From the NCBI GenBank assembly GCA_029974875.1, contig JARKQP010000057.1, positions 1-32,898 on the forward strand: a DNA stretch of 32,898 nucleotides. Reading direction: 5' to 3'. Positions 24,471 through 32,808 of the stretch are shown in pieces (within the stretch, counting starts at the first letter, position 1; every line of letters starts with the position of its first letter). Source of the DNA: Mobilitalea sp. (lineage in GTDB: Bacteria > Bacillota_A > Clostridia > Lachnospirales > Lachnospiraceae). Under the pieces are notes generated by a model. The model did no database searches, was not told where the DNA came from, and saw nothing but the letters and a program-made list of their open reading frames with translations. The position numbers and the translations under genes were made by a program.

Positions 24471-25715
24471 CTAGGGAGCGATAAGCTCATCCAGCAGCTT
24501 CATATATTTATCCTGGTTTTCCAAGCCTAAATTTGCAGCCATTTCCTTGCGGAAGCTATCATAATAGTTTTTGGTAACCGGGAGCAGCCCTTCAATCCTT
24601 TCGAGATATTCTGCTGAGAAGAAGGCCTTGCTGCGGAGTACGGAGGTATAGACCAGCTGGTAGCAGTTTAAGAGGACAAAATCCTTAAAACGGTTATTCT
24701 CGGCTTGATAGGAGCTCATAATATTATGTATGAAATGTAATGCCCGGTTCACCAGCTCCTCCTCATGGCTTGGATTCAAATTTAAGGTAAACAAGGTCTG
24801 GTAACCGCGTTCACTATCCTCCTGGATATCCTGTAAATCATCTGCCAGCTGCAGGAAGAAGCCCATTCCGATATAGAAAAGGATATCCTCCTCTGTCAGC
24901 TCCTTGCGGACAAAATACCGGTCAATTAATACGGAGATGCCACCCTTATATAGGGAAATGTCTAAACGGCTTTCAGGAGATAACACAGTTGTATTCTCCT
25001 GCTGCAGAAGGCTTAATTCCTGGGCATCCAGCATCATAAGTAGAAGCTGGGAGGCCATGGGACAGGTCTCCCTGGGAAAATCAGCTTCGATAGCCTTCAA
25101 TAAGTCGCAGGTCTTTTTATGGTGGATTGTTTTCTGGGATACCGCCCTGCCCTGGAGCTTATTACGGATCATACGGTTATATTTGGCTTTTTCCTGGGAG
25201 GAGGCAGCCACATTGTCAATAAAATTGTCCGTAAAGGGATAAAGCATGCTGTATCCAAAACCGGCCCTGCTAAAGCCGGAATTATCCTGGTGTATTTTCT
25301 TAAACATGACATAGACAATATAGTTACGGAGAGCCTGCCCGATTTCTTCAAAGGAAAGCTCCGGTGAGAAGCTTCTGGCCTGCCGCATAAATTCCATTAG
25401 CTCTTCCTGGAAGGCAGCAAGCTCTTCACGCTCCAGGAAGGAGTGGAGGTTAATTATCGTTTCCTGGTACAATATCTCCCCGACAAGCTTTAACAGGTCC
25501 CCTTTCCAACGCTTCCTTCTCCAGGGGATCTTGGGAACACCCTTTAAGGGTTCCTGGAGCCTGGTTCTGCTGTGGCTGATAAATGCTTCATTTGCCAGCT
25601 TCCTTTCCGTTGGAATCCCACATAAGAAGGCAGGAAAGGAGGCCTCGGCAGTAAGCCAGGCTTTTTTGACTGCTGTGAGATACTGTTCCTTGATAATATC
25701 GGCATCAAATGTCAT
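24471..25715 (-). CDS. Class I isoprenoid-synthase-like protein
   Basis: A 414-aa, largely alpha-helical protein. Two acid-rich motifs fit the class I prenyltransferase/terpene synthase fold: DNFID at residues 163-167 (a D-x3-D first motif, as in squalene/phytoene-type synthases) and ADDLQDIQED at about 291-300 (second motif DDxxD). Their spacing of about 130 residues is right for the fold. The N-terminal 120 residues are basic and unlike anything I recognise. GTG 25730 is possible, but ATG 25715 with GGGGGA 7 bases upstream is preferred. It lies 146 bases downstream of the OadB-like gene on the same strand with no terminator between. No polyprenyl or carotenoid genes are nearby. Substrate unknown. 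Confidence 0.7.
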   Translation of the reverse strand: MTFDADIIKEQYLTAVKKAWLTAEASFPAFLCGIPTERKLANEAFISHSRTRLQEPLKGVPKIPWRRKRWKGDLLKLVGEILYQETIINLHSFLEREELAAFQEELMEFMRQARSFSPELSFEEIGQALRNYIVYVMFKKIHQDNSGFSRAGFGYSMLYPFTDNFIDNVAASSQEKAKYNRMIRNKLQGRAVSQKTIHHKKTCDLLKAIEADFPRETCPMASQLLLMMLDAQELSLLQQENTTVLSPESRLDISLYKGGISVLIDRYFVRKELTEEDILFYIGMGFFLQLADDLQDIQEDSERGYQTLFTLNLNPSHEEELVNRALHFIHNIMSSYQAENNRFKDFVLLNCYQLVYTSVLRSKAFFSAEYLERIEGLLPVTKNYYDSFRKEMAANLGLENQDKYMKLLDELIAP

Positions 25716-25861
25716 GCTTTTATCCCCCACTCATGGTAATTTTCCCTGTGGACACTATATGTGAAATGCAATCCTTATAAGAACCGGGTTTTTATAACTG
25801 CTGATATAATCTATGGTACGTTGTTTTCCCTATAAATTCAAGAAAAATATTGCTCCGCCCA

Positions 25862-26998
25862 TTATCCGAATAAGGACAGCAGGACGCCGGCCGCAACTGC
25901 GGAGCCGATGACACCGGCCACATTCGGACCCATAGCAAACATAAGGAGATAGTTGCCGGGATTTGCCTTCTGGCCTTCAACCTGTGAGACACGGGCAGCC
26001 ATCGGAACAGCGGAAACACCGGCAGAGCCAATCAGCGGGTTTATCTTTCCCTTTGTTACGAAGCACATGAATTTTCCGATTAGCAGGCCTCCAACGGTGC
26101 TGAACATAAAAGCGACTAAACCAAGTACAATAATTCCAAGGGTTTCGGGTTGTAGAAACTTCGCGCCTACGGCAGTTGCCCCAACCGTTACACCCAAAAA
26201 TATAGTTACGATATTAATCAGGGCGTTCTGGACGGTATCGGAAAGGCGTTCCACGACGCCGGATTCCCGGAACAGGTTACCGAGCATCAGCATACCGATG
26301 AGGGGAGCGACGGAGGGTAAGAGTAAAATACAGAGTACCGAAACTGCAACCGGGAAGCATATTTTTTCTAATTTGGATACGGTACGGAGCTGCTCCATCT
26401 TGATATTACGTTCCCTTTTGGTGGTAAGCAGCCTCATGAGAGGCGGCTGGATAAGCGGGATCAAGGCCATATAGGAGTAGGCGGCTATGGCTATTGAGGC
26501 CAGCAGATGGGGTGCAAGCCTAGTAGTGAGATAAATGGCTGTCGGACCATCAGCACCACCTATAATTCCTATGGAAGCAGCTTCTTCCGGCTTAAAGCCC
26601 AGTAAAGTAGCAATGATAAAGGCGACAACAATACCAAATTGTGAGCCGGCTCCAATCAATAAACTGCTTGGCCGGGCAATGAGAGGACCGAAATCAGTCA
26701 TGGCCCCGATTCCAAGGAAGATAAGGGAAGGATAGATTCCCTTTTTAACTCCTAAGTAGAGGTAGTATAAGAGACCCCCCACTTCCTCCTGGCTGGCCGG
26801 TTCGCTCATCAGGCCTGTTAATGGCAGGTTAGCTAAGAGCATGCCAAAGGCAATGGGCAGTAGCAGCAGGGGTTCGAATTTTTTACCAATTGCAAGATAA
26901 ATCAATACAAAGGAAATAAGGATCATCAGCAAGGATTGCCATGTCAACGCGGCAAAACCGGAATCCTTCCATAAATTAACCAATGAATCAATAAACAC
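25862..26998 (-). CDS. Sodium-ion-translocating decarboxylase beta subunit (OadB/GcdB/MmdB family)
   Basis: Integral membrane protein of 378 aa that couples carboxybiotin decarboxylation to Na+ export. The hallmark [10 protein letters not shown] is present, with Asp150 corresponding to the Na+-site aspartate of OadB. Family segments [19 protein letters not shown] and the C-terminal [14 protein letters not shown] are also present. The frame is open to an ATG at 27043, but a GTG at 26998 seven bases after AGGAGG gives the family N-terminus and is chosen. It follows a small gamma-like gene. No alpha (carboxyltransferase) or biotin-carrier subunit is in the window, so oxaloacetate, malonate, glutaconyl-CoA and methylmalonyl-CoA pumps cannot be told apart. 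Confidence 0.92.
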   Translation of the reverse strand: MFIDSLVNLWKDSGFAALTWQSLLMILISFVLIYLAIGKKFEPLLLLPIAFGMLLANLPLTGLMSEPASQEEVGGLLYYLYLGVKKGIYPSLIFLGIGAMTDFGPLIARPSSLLIGAGSQFGIVVAFIIATLLGFKPEEAASIGIIGGADGPTAIYLTTRLAPHLLASIAIAAYSYMALIPLIQPPLMRLLTTKRERNIKMEQLRTVSKLEKICFPVAVSVLCILLLPSVAPLIGMLMLGNLFRESGVVERLSDTVQNALINIVTIFLGVTVGATAVGAKFLQPETLGIIVLGLVAFMFSTVGGLLIGKFMCFVTKGKINPLIGSAGVSAVPMAARVSQVEGQKANPGNYLLMFAMGPNVAGVIGSAVAAGVLLSLFG

Positions 26999-27048
26999 AA
27001 TGAATCCTCCTTTAAGCATGTAGTTATATTCCATGATTGCCATGGATA

Positions 27049-27201
27049 TTAAGTATGAAGATTTGAGGCCTTGTTTGTCCTCTTCTCAATAGCGGCAATG
27101 GCTATCGAAAATAAACGTATCATTGCCCATAACAGTCCAAGAACAATAAAAACAACGGACATACAGAAAATAGCAACAAGCACACTGTCGAAAAATGACA
27201 T
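27049..27201 (-). CDS. Small OadG-like gamma subunit of a decarboxylase sodium pump
   Basis: A 50-aa protein beginning [18 protein letters not shown] with one membrane helix (about residues 6-28) and a short basic/polar tail ([12 protein letters not shown]). The size, single N-terminal helix and position directly before the beta subunit fit the gamma-type anchor that joins the soluble and membrane parts. It is shorter than typical OadG and lacks the Pro-rich zinc-binding tail. A very strong AGGAGGTGAG ribosome site lies before the ATG. The gap to the beta-subunit start is 50 bases. Confidence 0.7.
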   Translation of the reverse strand: MSFFDSVLVAIFCMSVVFIVLGLLWAMIRLFSIAIAAIEKRTNKASNLHT

Positions 27202-27240
27202 AATCTCACCTCCTGTCATTGCGCTCCAAGGTTTCGTATT

Positions 27241-27306
27241 AGCCTATGAAGGTGGAGGGCAATAAAAAAAGAGAGCTTTAATAAAAAGCTCTCCACCCTA
27301 TAAGCC
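27241..27306 (-). terminator. Terminator within the leader of the sodium-pump operon (candidate attenuator)
   Basis: On the minus strand GAGAGCTTT (27293-27285) pairs perfectly with AAAGCTCTC (27279-27271), followed by T7. It lies after a strong promoter and 70 bases before the gamma-subunit start. A second pairing, GGTGGAG (27297-27291) with CTCCACC (27257-27251) extended by a 7-bp helix (27306-27300 with 27247-27241), shares three bases with the terminator stem, so the two can compete. Confidence 0.7.
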
Positions 27307-27361
27307 AAAACTTGAAACAGTTATTCACTGCCAACCGGAAAAGTAAAACATATTTTTTTAT

Positions 27362-27390
27362 AATATATCACATTAGGATACAATTGTCAA
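27362..27390 (-). promoter_or_regulatory. Promoter of the sodium-pump operon
   Basis: On the minus strand TTGACA (27390-27385), 17-base spacer, extended TGA-TATATT (27367-27362). Predicted start about 27355, giving a leader of about 150 bases that contains the terminator at 27261-27293. Confidence 0.75.
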
Positions 27391-27451
27391 TAATTTAACA
27401 AAATGTGGGCAGAAGTCGGCAGAAGTAATTAAAGGGGTCAGACTTTAGTAA

Positions 27452-27479
27452 TTGACAGCCAATATATTTTTTTGATAAC
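27452..27479 (+). promoter_or_regulatory. Possible promoter of the uridine kinase gene
   Basis: TTGACA (27452-27457), 16-base spacer, GATAAC (27474-27479, weak -10). It is the best forward candidate in the 357-base gap 27202-27558. Confidence 0.35.
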
Positions 27480-27558
27480 ATGGTGTGGTGCAGAAAGAGC
27501 TTACAGGGAAAATGTATGGGAGTAACGGTGCAGTTTAATGCAGCGTAAGGGAGGCTAT

Positions 27559-28179
27559 ATGGAAAGTGTCATCATTATAGGCGTATCGGGTGGTTCTGCA
27601 TCCGGCAAAACCACGGTCGCAAACCGGATTAAGGAAGCGTGCAAGGACAGCGTGGCATTGTTAAGCCATGATTTTTATTACAAGCAGTATGATAATCTGA
27701 CCTTTGAAGAAAGGACAAAGCTAAATTATGACCATCCGTCGGCATTTGACACGGAGCTTCTGGTCAATGATATCAGGCAGCTAAAGCAGCAAAAACCGAT
27801 CAACAGACCCGTATATTCCTTTACGGAGAATAACAGGTTAAAGGAAACGGTGCGGGTAAACCCGGCAAAGGTGATTGTGGTTGAGGGCTTCATGATATTT
27901 GAGAATGCGGAGCTCAGGGAGCTGATGGATATTAAGATATTTGTGGATACGGATGCGGACGAGAGGCTCATACGCCGTATCATACGGGATGTAAATGAAC
28001 GGGGAAGAAGCCTGGAATCAGTTATTGCCCAGTATACGAATACGGTTAAGCCGATGCATGAGCTGTTCGTGGAGCCCTATAAGAAATATGCGGATATTAT
28101 AATTCCAAGAGGCGGAATGAATGAAATTGCGATGGATATGCTGATCCATAGGATTAGGGCAATCTCCCAGGAGGATTGA
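27559..28179 (+). CDS. udk: Uridine kinase
   Basis: P-loop kinase of 206 aa that phosphorylates uridine and cytidine in pyrimidine salvage. Walker A is GGSASGKT (residues 11-18). The LLSHDFYYK and NYDHPSAFD segments bind the nucleoside, and the lid region has RRIIRDVNERGRS. ATG 27559 is chosen because GGGAGG lies 5 bases before it and the conserved N-terminus starts there; the upstream ATG 27538 has no ribosome site. It is a single-gene unit followed by a terminator. A phosphoribulokinase/uridine-kinase-family relative is less likely. Confidence 0.92.
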   Translation: MESVIIIGVSGGSASGKTTVANRIKEACKDSVALLSHDFYYKQYDNLTFEERTKLNYDHPSAFDTELLVNDIRQLKQQKPINRPVYSFTENNRLKETVRVNPAKVIVVEGFMIFENAELRELMDIKIFVDTDADERLIRRIIRDVNERGRSLESVIAQYTNTVKPMHELFVEPYKKYADIIIPRGGMNEIAMDMLIHRIRAISQED

Positions 28180-28216
28180 TAGTAAAAAATTTATTAGATG
28201 AAAAAAATTTTTGTAA

Positions 28217-28267
28217 AAAGACTGCAGGCTCACAAAAACATAATGTTTCTGTGGGCTTGCAGTCTTT
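28217..28267 (+). terminator. Intrinsic terminator after udk
   Basis: AAAGACTGCA (28217-28226) pairs with TGCAGTCTTT (28258-28267), extended inward by a GGCTCACA/TGTGGGCT helix with few mismatches. The long stem lies 38 bases past the stop. Confidence 0.8.
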
Positions 28268-28279
28268 CATGGTTCGACC

Positions 28280-28430
28280 GGTATATGTCATAAACCTGTA
28301 GGCCGTTACGCGACATAAATCTATAGGCGGTATATGGTATAAGCCTGTAGGATGACATGTGGCATAAACCTTGTAGGACGTTACGTGATATAAATCTATA
28401 GGCCGGTATGTGGTATAAACCTGTAAAGCC
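28280..28430. repeat. Six-copy tandem repeat of about 25 bp
   Basis: Units start at 28280, 28305, 28329, 28353, 28380 and 28405. They alternate loosely between two types, one containing ATAAACCTGTAGG and one containing ATAAATCTATAGG (units 2 and 5), so the array may have grown partly as multi-unit blocks. A short GCCGG hairpin (28427-28441) overlaps its right end. It lies between convergent udk and the ABC-2 permease gene. Confidence 0.85.
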
Positions 28431-28467
28431 GGTGTCCGGCTAAAAGTATCTTTGATAGGGGAAAAGC

Positions 28468-29805
28468 TTATTTATCTGCTTTTATTATATTTCCGATCAG
28501 CTTCAGGCTGATCTTCTCACCAGTATACAGGATCAGGCCTTTGTATATTCTTGCGGACAGTATAATGACAAGCAAGGAGCCGGCGGCTAGGATCAGTAAG
28601 GATACAAGTCCCTGCACATATCCGATGGTTCCCGTAATCATTTCGGAGGGAATGCAGAAGGGTATGGTGAAGGGAATATACCTGATCACCGCTGTTAATG
28701 TTTCATTTCCCATCACCGGTGCCAGATAGCAGACGAGCCAGCTGATCAGGATGGGGAAGATAAACAGGGTCTGCATCGTAGAGGTATCCTCAGGCTTTGA
28801 TACCATACAGCCGGCCATACCTGAGATGACACAGTAGAACAGGAAGCCGATGCAGAACACGATAATGGCAAGGATAACGGAGGGTATGGTCATGGCAGTT
28901 TCACCGATATTATCACGTAAAAATTGGACAATGGTAATCACGGAATTCTTGTACTCCGGATAAAGCTGCTGGGCTGCGAGGCTTCCGCCATACAGGCCTA
29001 TTATGCCGGAGGCAATCCATATTACAAACTGCAGGACCGCCATGGTAGTAGCTGCCAGAACCTTGCCTGTGATCAAGGCGTAAGGGTGGATGGAGGTGAG
29101 CAGGGTTTCTACCAGCTTTGAGGTCTTCTCGATGGAAACGGATTTGCTTACGGTCTGCCCATATAGGATGAGCATCATGTAAAGCACAAGTCCAAATACC
29201 ATGGGGGCAATCATCTGGACAATAAAGGCAATTACACTCTGGGTCTCACCAATATCGGAATAGCTTGTGGCAACCGGCTTTAAGACGGTGGTCAATTGTT
29301 CCCCCGAAAGACCCGACTGCATAAGCTTGCTGGATTCAAAGCTGATCTTCATAGGGGCAAGTACAGCCTGTGCCTGCTCCTTTGTTATGCTGGAGCCGGA
29401 AGGAATGACTGCCTCTAATTCATAGCCCTCTGAGGTGGCTGTTATTATGACGGCAATAGATTCCGCTCCATCAGCTGCTGCTTTTTGGATAACCTCTAAG
29501 CGGTTCATACCTGTTACGTTGGCAAAGGTAATATTTTGAAAGCGTTCTCCGGACAATTCCGGGTTGTAGGCTTTAAAGTCCGTTGGCTGCAGGCCGCTGT
29601 CATCCAGGACGAATATGGTCTTGACCGGCGAGGCCTGAGCTGCGTCCTTTTCCTCCGGCTTGGCAATGATGATATTAAGGACAACGAAGGCTCCCATGAT
29701 CAGGATAGATATGAGGATGGTTACCAGCTTAAAGGAAATGCCCTTCGTAGCCTGACGGAAGGTAAAGCCGAATACGGCATCCCAGCCTCTGAAATTATTA
29801 TTCAT
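28468..29805 (-). CDS. ABC-2 type exporter permease (NatB-like), second
   Basis: A 445-aa membrane protein. One N-terminal helix (about residues 25-48) is followed by an extracytoplasmic domain of about 150 residues and then six or so C-terminal helices (from about residue 190), the layout of NatB/YhaP-type ABC-2 permeases. It overlaps the preceding permease gene by 8 bases (ATGAATAA), so translation is coupled. With its partner it likely forms a heterodimeric exporter; Na+ extrusion or drug/peptide export are the usual roles. The two permeases share the same architecture, pointing to an old duplication. Confidence 0.88.
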   Translation of the reverse strand: MNNNFRGWDAVFGFTFRQATKGISFKLVTILISILIMGAFVVLNIIIAKPEEKDAAQASPVKTIFVLDDSGLQPTDFKAYNPELSGERFQNITFANVTGMNRLEVIQKAAADGAESIAVIITATSEGYELEAVIPSGSSITKEQAQAVLAPMKISFESSKLMQSGLSGEQLTTVLKPVATSYSDIGETQSVIAFIVQMIAPMVFGLVLYMMLILYGQTVSKSVSIEKTSKLVETLLTSIHPYALITGKVLAATTMAVLQFVIWIASGIIGLYGGSLAAQQLYPEYKNSVITIVQFLRDNIGETAMTIPSVILAIIVFCIGFLFYCVISGMAGCMVSKPEDTSTMQTLFIFPILISWLVCYLAPVMGNETLTAVIRYIPFTIPFCIPSEMITGTIGYVQGLVSLLILAAGSLLVIILSARIYKGLILYTGEKISLKLIGNIIKADK

Positions 29806-31153
29806 TTACTTTTCCTCCCTTCTGGATTAGCTTGGAGATCCTCATTAGCTCCTTTAGCTTGATGGTATTGCCGGTATGGAGAATCAGGGTTTCGTATATG
29901 GCTGCTACAAATTTAAATAATAGCAGGATGAAAATAATCTGCAATACGATAGCTGCGGCCACAATGGGGATGGTAGCCTTTCCAATTAAAATTGCACCGG
30001 GCAGGATAAATGGTGAGGACAGGGGAAAGAGCAGGGTGAAGGTCACAAATGTATTGGTTCCGGAGCCGATGAGGGTACCCAGGGCGCCGATGGCAATGTA
30101 TGCGCCAATAATATTAGTGAAGGTGAATAGGGTAAGCCCTTCGTTAAGCTCTTCCAGCTTGCTCACAGTGGCACCTGCCAGTCCTGCCAGGGTCGCATAG
30201 AAGATGAAGCCGAGGATGATGAGGAGGAAGCAGAAGAGGATATTCACAAGGTTCATGTTTTCGAATATATTCTTCGGCAGGTACGTAGATAACAGGCTGG
30301 TTCCATTTCCTTCAGATAAGCCGGCAGATATCCGGTTGGAGATGAATACCATGACCACCATGGAGACCATCTGGACCAGCACAGCGATCAGGGTTGCAAG
30401 GATCTTACCCACCATTAGGGCAAGGGGCTTCACGGAGATTAATAAATATTCCACGACACGGGTGGATTTCTCCGTAACGATGGAGGTAGCGATCTGGGTG
30501 GAACCCATGGTATTCACCATTAGTACTACAAATAATATGCCATACATCAGCCAGTACTCATTAAAGGAAATGGAGGTATCCTCTTTTTCTATGGCATTAC
30601 CCTCCGTATCAGTTAAGGATACGGCAGTGGTGACAGGCGCCTGGAGCAGGGTTACCTGTTCATCGCTAATTCCAAGAGCCTGGATCCGGAAGGCCTCAAA
30701 CTGTTCCATGGTGGCACTGCCGAGCTGTTCCAAGCTTCTATCTTTGACTGGGCCGCTGCCTGCCTTTACAAAAGCCAGGGAATAGGCAGAGTCCTCCTCT
30801 GAAATAGTCAGCAGCACGGAGGTCTGTTCCTCTGCGTCAATACGATCCTCCACTGCTTTATAATCCTCTTCCAGGGCTACAAAGGATATATCCTGAAAGG
30901 CCTCCTGGTTTGTCAGTACCGAAAAGTCCATGTCCGGCAGAGTGGTCTTGTTCTCCACATATACCTTTTCGATGAGGCTGGGTGCATTGGGGTCTTCCGT
31001 GCCCCTATTCGTCAGCATAGTAACCAATGGCATGGATATTAATATCAGTACGAGGAGGATAGCGTAAGTGACAAGAAAGGCTTTACTTTTCAGGGTCTGG
31101 GTCAGGGTGAAAATAAATACGTCCTTCCAGCCGGCGAGATTACTTTTCTTCAT
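29798..31153 (-). CDS. ABC-2 type exporter permease (NatB-like), first
   Basis: A 451-aa membrane protein with the same layout as its neighbour: an N-terminal helix (about residues 25-45), a large outside domain, and a C-terminal helical bundle. The segment TEKSTRVVEYLLISVKP matches EKTSKLVETLLTSIHP in the other permease; this is the conserved cytoplasmic ATPase-coupling region. The gene overlaps the ATPase gene by 14 bases and the next permease gene by 8. The substrate is unknown. Confidence 0.88.
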   Translation of the reverse strand: MKKSNLAGWKDVFIFTLTQTLKSKAFLVTYAILLVLILISMPLVTMLTNRGTEDPNAPSLIEKVYVENKTTLPDMDFSVLTNQEAFQDISFVALEEDYKAVEDRIDAEEQTSVLLTISEEDSAYSLAFVKAGSGPVKDRSLEQLGSATMEQFEAFRIQALGISDEQVTLLQAPVTTAVSLTDTEGNAIEKEDTSISFNEYWLMYGILFVVLMVNTMGSTQIATSIVTEKSTRVVEYLLISVKPLALMVGKILATLIAVLVQMVSMVVMVFISNRISAGLSEGNGTSLLSTYLPKNIFENMNLVNILFCFLLIILGFIFYATLAGLAGATVSKLEELNEGLTLFTFTNIIGAYIAIGALGTLIGSGTNTFVTFTLLFPLSSPFILPGAILIGKATIPIVAAAIVLQIIFILLLFKFVAAIYETLILHTGNTIKLKELMRISKLIQKGGKVNE

Positions 31154-32081
31154 TGTTATCCCCTACCTTTTCAATGAATATTTCATGCAGTGACGGTTCA
31201 CGCAGCTCAAATTTTATAATTGGGACATTGTCCCCGATGAGCTTTGTTAAGAATTCCATAGCCTGTTTTTCATCCCTGACCTTTAAGTGGTATTCACTTG
31301 GGATCTTATTTGCGATTGGCAGGCCGAAGGCGGAGATATAGGAGGCAATGTCCACATCACTTTTTACAAACAGGTTAACGCGGCCATAGCCCTTTTTTAT
31401 CTGGTTTAAATCACCCTGAAGGACAGTCTTGCCCCGGTTCAGGATGGTGATGTCCGAGCAGAATTCCTCGATGGTGGGCATCTGGTGGCTGGACAAGATT
31501 AAATATTTTTCCTTCTGGATCTCATCCTTGATGATGGCTTTAAACAAATCCGTGTTCACAGGGTCAAGGCCGCTGAGCGGTTCGTCCAGTATAATTAATT
31601 CCGGGTCGGAGATCAGTGCAGCCATCAGCTGGACCTTCTGTTGGTTTCCCTTGGACAGCTGGTCTGCGCGGTTAGCCTTGGAAGCGGTTCTTTTCTTGGT
31701 CTTTGGAGGAAAGATATATTCATCCACCATAAGGCGGTCAGACCAATGCTTGATACGGTCCATTGCGGCATGCCTTGGCACATTCCTAAGGGTTGCGAAA
31801 TAAAGCAGCTGATCCAGTAAGGAGTACTTAGGGTACAGACCGCGCTCCTCCGCCAGATAGCCCACATTGGTGCGGACGGGATCCAGCGGCTTTCCCTTCC
31901 AAAGCACATCTCCTTCATTTTTTGCAAGCATTCCAAGGATGATACGTAAGGAGGTGGTTTTGCCTGCTCCGTTTGTTCCAAGTAGGGCGTAGACACCCGG
32001 TTCACTGATTTCAAAGCTAAGATTATCAAGGACTAATTTTTCTCCATAGCTTTTTGATAGGTTTTTAACGCTTAAAGACAT
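31140..32081 (-). CDS. ABC exporter ATPase (NatA-like)
   Basis: A 313-aa ATPase with Walker A GTNGAGKT (residues 35-42), the signature LSKGNQQK, Walker B LIILDEPLSGLD and the switch histidine in SSHQ. A lysine-rich insertion (FPPKTKKRTASKANRAD) stands just before the signature. The C-terminal 80 residues form an accessory domain common in Na+/drug exporter ATPases. GAGGGG precedes the ATG. It heads the three-gene exporter operon, downstream of PadR and DUF2812 genes. Confidence 0.92.
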   Translation of the reverse strand: MSLSVKNLSKSYGEKLVLDNLSFEISEPGVYALLGTNGAGKTTSLRIILGMLAKNEGDVLWKGKPLDPVRTNVGYLAEERGLYPKYSLLDQLLYFATLRNVPRHAAMDRIKHWSDRLMVDEYIFPPKTKKRTASKANRADQLSKGNQQKVQLMAALISDPELIILDEPLSGLDPVNTDLFKAIIKDEIQKEKYLILSSHQMPTIEEFCSDITILNRGKTVLQGDLNQIKKGYGRVNLFVKSDVDIASYISAFGLPIANKIPSEYHLKVRDEKQAMEFLTKLIGDNVPIIKFELREPSLHEIFIEKVGDNNEEK

Positions 32082-32207
32082 GATACCCCTCTTTCCTGCG
32101 CAGCCCGGAGGGTGTCCGGGCCGTGCGATTTGTATTTATTCTTTGTCTGTATAGCTTATTGCCTTGGTATTATGAGAAAAAAAGCAAGAATTTCCTCAAT
32201 TAGGTAG

Positions 32208-32216
32208 ATTATACCA
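32208..32216 (-). promoter_or_regulatory. Possible extended -10 promoter of the ABC exporter operon
   Basis: TGGTATAAT on the minus strand, 127 bases before the ATPase start, with no good -35. It lies between the ATPase gene and the broken DUF2812 gene, so the exporter could be transcribed independently of PadR. Confidence 0.4.
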
Positions 32217-32289
32217 TGAGTTTGTTAAGGATAAAACAGGACTCCTTTAATTTTAATAGAAATCTAATGTACTTCTGAGATGTTTCCCT

Positions 32290-32808
32290 TCATCTGGACG
32301 GAAAATTCTTTAGCTGCTGTATTTTCCGGTTGCATTTCACTATCATACGAAGAAATACGAGAAGCATCAATGCGACCAACAGGGTAAGGAGCCAGTAGGG
32401 AGGAGCCATCAGCTCCATGGCAGCAGTAAATTCCAACCATAGGCACCAGGTTTCCACAAGAGCTCCGGCGATATAAAAGTGCATCAACCGCCGGTATTGC
32501 CTGATCTTAGATTCTGGATCCGTATACATCTCAAACGCCCCTTCGGAGGCCTTTTTCCTGAGATAGACCCAACGGTACCACTGGGACACAACCTCGATAT
32601 CCAGCTCCTCCATAAAGTTAGAGAAGTAGTCCCTGTCGCCGGCCCAGCTCTCTAATAAATCGATCTGGTAAAGATATTCTCCGGGCTTGCAGGGAACGAA
32701 GGTGTAGAAGCCTAAAAAGAATTATTCGAAGGCCCAGCCCTTCTGGGACATTTCGTAGATCCACGCTTCCTCGGCATCCTTATCAAAATAAAGCTTAAAT
32801 ATCGTCAT
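32290..32808 (-). pseudogene. DUF2812 membrane protein gene interrupted by an in-frame stop
   Basis: Reading from ATG 32808, the frame gives MTIFKLYFDKDAEEAW, then EMSQKGWAFE, a TAA at codon 29 (32724-32722), then FFLGFYTFVPCKPGEY and a full family-like remainder ending with two hydrophobic helices (172 codons in all). Before and after the stop the match to DUF2812 is continuous and in frame. Family proteins usually have a Lys or similar at that place, so a single AAA-to-TAA change would explain it. The ATG overlaps the TGA of the upstream PadR gene. Only the part after an internal ATG at 32613 could still be made, without the conserved N-terminus. A sequencing error is possible. Confidence 0.8.

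Noticed and set aside
28468..31153. The two ABC-2 permeases as a recent tandem duplication
   Set aside because: They share layout and a coupling-region motif, but most residues differ, so any duplication is old.
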